A stretch of 64,000 nucleotides of DNA from Rotaria sp. Silwood1 (taxonomy: Eukaryota; Rotifera; Eurotatoria; Philodinida; Philodinidae), in NCBI GenBank assembly GCA_905250075.1, contig CAJNOP010000045.1:62001-126000 (forward strand), read 5' to 3'. Positions 59,901-64,000 of the stretch are shown here, in pieces (the stretch's first letter is position 1; each line of letters begins with the position of its first letter). The notes under the pieces were generated by a model. That model ran no database searches, was not told where the DNA came from, and saw only the letters and a program-made list of their open reading frames with translations. A program made the translations under genes and the position numbers.

Positions 59901-62566
59901 ACAGAATGGTAGAGCGACAACAATCTTTGATAATCGTTGTAACCGAGTCGCTGACTGTCCAAGAGGTGAAGATGAGATGTTTTGCGATTTAACTAATTTC
60001 TCTCCTTTCGCTCACTTCAACCTCGACAATACCTCTATCATTGTACAACGAAGGAAAAATTTTATTGATCCATTCATATATGCTTACATGACTTGGCATT
60101 GTAATCGAGGTTTGACTGCTCTCTCGTATACACGAGCTCTATGCTTTTGCCCACCTTCATATTATGGCAGACGATGCCAGTATCAACGTGAACGTCTCGG
60201 AATTTATCTAAAGGTTCAAGTCTCTCAAGTGCTAAGAGAACGTCACATTGTTGTCGAACTAGTTCTTTCTTTAATTGATAATCGAACTTCATATATTGTG
60301 ACATATGAACGACTGTTTCATGTGTGGACTGAATGCGAAACAAAGTATTTTGCTTACTTGACTTATCATCGTGGACGTCATGATTCGTATTATGTACGTG
60401 TCGATGCTTATTTAATTTCGAATATCATGTATTCGTTAGTCGAACCTCATTTTCATGCGTCATGGATGTACATTATTCAATTTCCCTTCCTTCCAGTCAA
60501 TAAAATAGTAGCTTCTCTTATGGTATCTGATGTGCAATCTGATTCAAATTGTGTTCCCAACTGTATTAATGGTGAATGTGTCAACTATGTAAACAGGAAT
60601 GATTCGTACTGTCGGTGTTTTCACGGTTGGATGGGACGCTTATGTGACGCCTTCCCTCAAATCAATTGTACTTGTGCACCTCATAGTGTTTGTATTGGAA
60701 CAGCGTCTGGCAGTCCAATATGCATATGTCCGTTAGGTTGGACCGGTCAAAATTGCTACATTCCTTTTCGACAATGGTTGTGCAATCAATCATCTAATAT
60801 GTGTAAGTTCTTAGTTGGCTAAATAGATTTCATAAACTACTGAGTTATTTTCTTGGTATACTATTATTTTGATCAGTTCAGAACCAGTTTTCGTTTCAGG
60901 TGAAAATGGTGGAACCTGTATAGCCATTGATTTTCGTCGTGAAAGTACATTATGTATCTGTCCAGAGGGGTTTATTGGTAGTCGTTGTGAGCTCCACGCA
61001 GCACGAGTGCATGTTCATTTCGACGTCGAACTGCCTGCCTCATTTATATTACATTTTATCCGTCTTGAAGCTAGTTATGAACATCGACGTCTAGTCTTAC
61101 TCAAGTCAGTATCGAATCTGTATCAGACTGATTACTCTTTTACATTAGATGCAGAAACAGTACCTCGAATAATTATTTTGCAAACGATCTCGTCGATCGA
61201 TGCCTACTACTTGCTATCTGTACTTCATGACACAAATAATATTAGTGAATTGACAGTGAGCGCACAATCGTCGAAGCGCTGTCCTCATATCAGTGAACTG
61301 TTCAGCGCTACAATTTTGGCCTATCCATCTTTGAAAAGAATAAAATATTATCAAAAACCATGTCGAACACAACTGGCTTCATGCTTTCTTGATGAATCAT
61401 TTATGTGCTTTTGTGATCGTTATAATCACACAGATTGTTTTCATTTCGTTTCTCGTCTGTACGAATGTCAGAATACGAAATCGAAATGTCAAAATGGCGC
61501 AACATGTGCTCAAGATAATGATTATTGTCCACAAAATTCGATTTGTCGATGTGCTCCGTGTTTCTACGGATCGACGTGCCAATTTTCCACTAGTGCTCTT
61601 GCTATCTCACTTGATGCCATCCTCGGTTTGCATATTCTTCCGTCTAGATCTTTCTATCAGCAGCCCTCAATTGTCAAACTGAGTACAGCAATCGTATGCA
61701 TTATTGTTATCATTGGTATTATAACCAATCTACTCGTATTCGTGACTTTACTCAATGTCAAGGATACTGGCTCGGGTGTCTATTTGCTTCTATCATCACT
61801 GATGCACATATTGACTATGCTTCTACTAGCTATCAAATTTATTCATCTTTTATTGACGCAAATATTAATCGCGCAGAATTATATTGCTCTTTATGCTGTC
61901 TGTCTGATTCTTGATTATTTATTGAAATGTTTTCCCATTGTCGGAGATTGGTTACACGCCTGTGTTAGCATCGAGCGCACAATTTTTTCTCTTACTAGTC
62001 GAAACTTCTATAAAATAAAAAGCAGATATATTGCAAGATGGGTTTCTGTTACAATTATACTGTTCCCGTTTGTTACATTCATTCCGGAGCCGTTCCATCG
62101 GGATCTAATTTTCGATACTGTTACAAACCGTTTATGGTGTACGTCTGATTATGGTCGTCATTCTAATTACATAATAGCTGTCAGTATCATTCATCTGACG
62201 ATTCCTTTCATAATCAATTTCATATCTGCTTTGGTTATCACATTTCGCACTACTCGTTTGAAATCACGTGTCTTAAAAAAGCAAATATGTGGGATATTGT
62301 TATGTAAACAACTTTCTGAGCATCGTCATCTAATTATCAGCCCGTTGATGTTAATGGTGCTTACTTTACCACGAATAGTTTTCGCTGCAGCTAACCAATG
62401 CATGATGTCGCCTCGGCAGCCATACCTTTTCCTGTTAAGCTACTTCGTCTCGTTCACACCTGGGATGATCACATTTCTCATCTTTATTCTTCCATCCACA
62501 GTATACAAGAAGAATTTTCGTATAGCGATGAGAACAATCAGCACTGCTCTCCGAACTTTCAACTAA
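53927..62566 (+). CDS. Large chimeric receptor: LDLa and EGF modules fused to a 7TM GPCR
   Basis: Four exons (53927-54695, 55548-56825, 59663-60802, 60900-62566) sum to 4,854 nt, giving 1,617 residues, and all three introns are phase 1. The signal peptide is MLLRWFFCLSYFTLCQS. LDLa-type modules lie at about 180-205, 212-243, 474-550, 610-640, 695-725 and 755-790 (for example CNGQAECLNGEDELNC, CNGIWNCPNGIDELNC). EGF modules with CxCxxGWxGxxC lie at about 977-1047, 1058-1093 and 1257-1290. A rhodopsin-like 7TM domain begins at about 1,322. TM3 ends with CVSIERTIF in the DRY position and TM7 with ILPSTVYKKNFR in the NPxxY position. I infer a cell-surface receptor binding an unknown extracellular ligand. 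The start ATG at 53,927 is chosen because the signal peptide follows it. The last intron-spanning joins (CLG-ATDER and CENGGTC) restore conserved module sequence. Confidence 0.85.
56897..58368. mobile_element. 1.47-kb element with 305-bp terminal inverted repeats, in receptor intron
   Basis: The left arm (56,897-57,201, starting GGGTCCACGAGACGACCGAC) and the right arm (58,064-58,368, ending GGTCCTCTCGTGGACCC) are equal-length inverted repeats, about 96% identical. Flanks ACTTATAA and ACTCATAA may be an 8-bp target duplication, though four extra bases (GAGA) sit on the left. The 860-bp interior has a nested hairpin (CCATGAAAAATCGAC at about 57,234 with GTCGATTTCTCATGG). Open frames in the arms merely mirror each other and show no transposase motif. 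Little arm divergence implies recent arrival or gene conversion. Confidence 0.85.
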
Positions 62567-63157
62567 AACATTGATTTCTAGATTCGTCGACATAAAATTA
62601 CTTATCGTACAAGTTCGACGTTTTCTAAACTTATCGAGCCTTCTCAAGCAGGATGTGGGTGTGGTCACCAATTAAGAAAATACTTATATCACGCACCACA
62701 ACCACTCACACCCACACATCCACACTTCACCCCCTCAACCAGGTTATACCTGAGTCAGAAATAAGTGCGCCTGGAATGTCTGCTGATAGAATCTATGGAC
62801 GGAATACTCATGAAATTTAGGCATGCGCTACTTGTATCAGAGATATTTCAGGAATCGTCGAGGATTCGAATCAGATATTGAAAATCTGATTTCACTATTG
62901 AATATACCATATAACATCCTACTAATACTATGAGCTTTTACAGTTGGAGCCCTTCGAGAGAAGATCAATACAAGAATTACTGATGACTTTTCACAGTAAG
63001 TTATTTATGATGCAGGTGTTAGGCGATTTGGCAGAAGACGGTTAGAGATATTTCAGAGCGGTTTTCATCAATCGATAGACCTCATCGAATTGCACTTAGA
63101 GCAGTACTCATCTAAAATTGAACGTTACTCGAGTGAATCGGTGCAGGAAGCCCTCAG
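62567..63157. other. Downstream of receptor, with a small GT/CA palindrome
   Basis: Holds GGATGTGGGTGTGGTCACC (62,651) facing CACACCCACACATCCACAC (about 62,707-62,727), again G-rich first. The rest, up to 63,157, has no gene I can support. Confidence 0.65.
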
Positions 63158-63380
63158 GGTGTAGGTGTGGATGTGAGTATGGGTGTGGGGTGTGGGGTGT
63201 GCGTGTGCGTGTGACTGTAGGTGTGCATGTGGGTGGGTGTGGGGTGTGCGTGTGCCTGTAGCTGTGTGTGTGGGTGTGGGTGGATATGGGGTGTGCGTGT
63301 GGCTGTGGGTGGATAGGGGGTGTGCGGGTGGCTGTGGGTGTGGGTGTGAGTATGGGTGTTGTTAAACAGAAGATCCACAC
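63158..63380. repeat. GT-rich telomere-like array
   Basis: About 200 bp of GGGTGTGGGGTGTGCGTGTG-type units with variants, then a short CCACACC on the far side of GTTAAACAGAAGAT. TGTGGG units are interrupted by GTGCGTGTG. All reading frames through it are spurious. Confidence 0.8.
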
Positions 63381-63548
63381 CAATGGGGAAAGTGCTGGCA
63401 CCCAGCACCCTGGCACCTCAGCACCTCAGCACCTTCTCAGCACCTCAGTACCTTCTCAGCACCTCAGCACCTTCTCAGTACCTCAGCATCTTTTCAGCAC
63501 CATCGGCCATAATTTGGTGCTTGGAACCTGCGCTTTCCCCCTTGGGTA
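63378..63548. mobile_element. Foldback element with CAGCACCT minisatellite
   Basis: The left end ACCAATGGGGAAAGTGC (63,379) pairs with the right end GCGCTTTCCCCCTTGGGTA (to 63,548). Just inside, GGCACCCAGCACC faces GGTGCTTGGAACC. The interior (63,402-63,503) is a direct array of CAGCACCT and CAGCACCTTCT. The outer right terminus, read inward, is TACCCAAGGGGGAAAG. Confidence 0.75.
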
Positions 63549-63567
63549 GATGTGGTCCCCGTCACAT

Positions 63568-64000
63568 CTACCGTTGCTCGTTTTTTTGATAAGATGATGC
63601 TGGTGACTGCTGTTGCTGCGGTCGTTCCGGACATTTTAATGCACGATGACCTGGTTCCTTACAATAAAAACATAAACCAAATTTAAGACAATCGGCTTTC
63701 GTTGTTACTGAGTTGAATGGTGTTGAATAACGTTGTTGATGAGTTTTAATAGAATTTAATTCGACAGTAGAGGATGTTTCAAGAAACGGATTATATGTAA
63801 AATTATTGGCCTTACCAATTGCCATGACATTGTCATAAGTTGTTGCTTCACGAATAGCTTCTTCGACTGTTTGTGGATGTTTCGATCGTACATATAAACC
63901 AGTATTGGACGATAGACTATTTACAAAAAATATAACTTGAGTTAATTCGTCCATGTTATGGATTTGACCAACGATGTTGCGGAATGCCTGAATATAATCT
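63568..64000 (-). CDS. Retrotransposon Gag, C-terminal part, truncated by window edge
   Basis: The open frame enters from the right edge (DYIQAFRNIVGQIHNMDEL) and ends with TAG at 63,568. It has capsid-like sequence (AIREATTYDN) and one CCHC zinc knuckle, CFYCKEPGHRALKC, near the C-terminus, followed by a Gln-rich end. That is the organisation of Gag in LTR (Ty3-like) retroelements, where the knuckle binds RNA. In the expected downstream place for Pol (to the left) there is only a minisatellite foldback, so the element looks Gag-only or truncated here. Its 5' part is outside the window. Confidence 0.8.
   Translation of the reverse strand, partial: DYIQAFRNIVGQIHNMDELTQVIFFVNSLSSNTGLYVRSKHPQTVEEAIREATTYDNVMAIGKANNFTYNPFLETSSTVELNSIKTHQQRYSTPFNSVTTKADCLKFGLCFYCKEPGHRALKCPERPQQQQSPASSYQKNEQR

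Noticed and set aside
63108-63589. Open frames of 60-102 codons over the GT array and the CAGCACCT minisatellite
   Set aside because: Low-complexity translation of tandem repeats, no start context or domain.

Overview
The window is AT-rich (by eye about 30% GC) eukaryotic DNA. Genes are split by many short, AT-rich GT..AG introns. Several complete animal proteins can be assembled by splicing: mitofusin, NAF1, TMEM237, a GPR158-type receptor, a homeodomain protein and a neuropeptide precursor. Imperfect TGTGGG/CCCACA arrays, the hexamer reported for bdelloid rotifer telomeres, together with the gene style and an LDLa/EGF/7TM receptor, suggest a bdelloid rotifer (Rotaria- or Adineta-like). The species call is an inference.

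Layout. Bases 1-33,400 are a gene-dense, conserved block. On the minus strand lie a gene edge (1-161), a coiled-coil protein (2,237-6,221), a class C orphan GPCR of the GPR158/GPR179/Smog type (7,344-10,515), the H/ACA snoRNP factor NAF1 (14,100-15,975), a VWA/zinc-finger protein with a repetitive tail (16,202-19,709) and mitofusin (20,406-25,839). They are followed by the ciliary transition-zone protein TMEM237 (+, 27,073-30,143), a short secreted precursor with two FPRI-amide peptides (-, 30,328-30,885) and a homeodomain protein (+, 32,242-33,408). For five of these genes (GPCR, NAF1, mitofusin, TMEM237 and the large receptor below) the summed exon lengths keep frame exactly, so they look intact.

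Bases 33,400-53,900 are repeat-dominated. Intact conserved genes almost vanish. In their place are gene fragments, one orphan membrane-protein ORF (41,158-41,748), MITE-like inverted-repeat elements, diverged dispersed repeats and an unusual set of long palindromic foldback elements built from short minisatellite cores. Interleaved are telomere-like GT/CA arrays, almost always G-rich first and C-rich second on the plus strand, which is the head-to-head polarity expected of joined chromosome ends. The best case is 40,494-40,837.

Bases 53,900-62,566 hold one intact four-exon gene for a large LDLa/EGF ectodomain fused to a rhodopsin-like 7TM domain. One intron carries a 1.47-kb element with 305-bp terminal inverted repeats. 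The window ends in more GT arrays, another minisatellite foldback and a retrotransposon Gag ORF (minus strand, running off the right edge).

The main story is the contrast between a stable housekeeping/ciliary/signalling block and a subtelomere-like block of foldback elements and inverted telomeric repeats. All joins and homologies were read by eye; exon borders marked 'about' may be off by a few bases.
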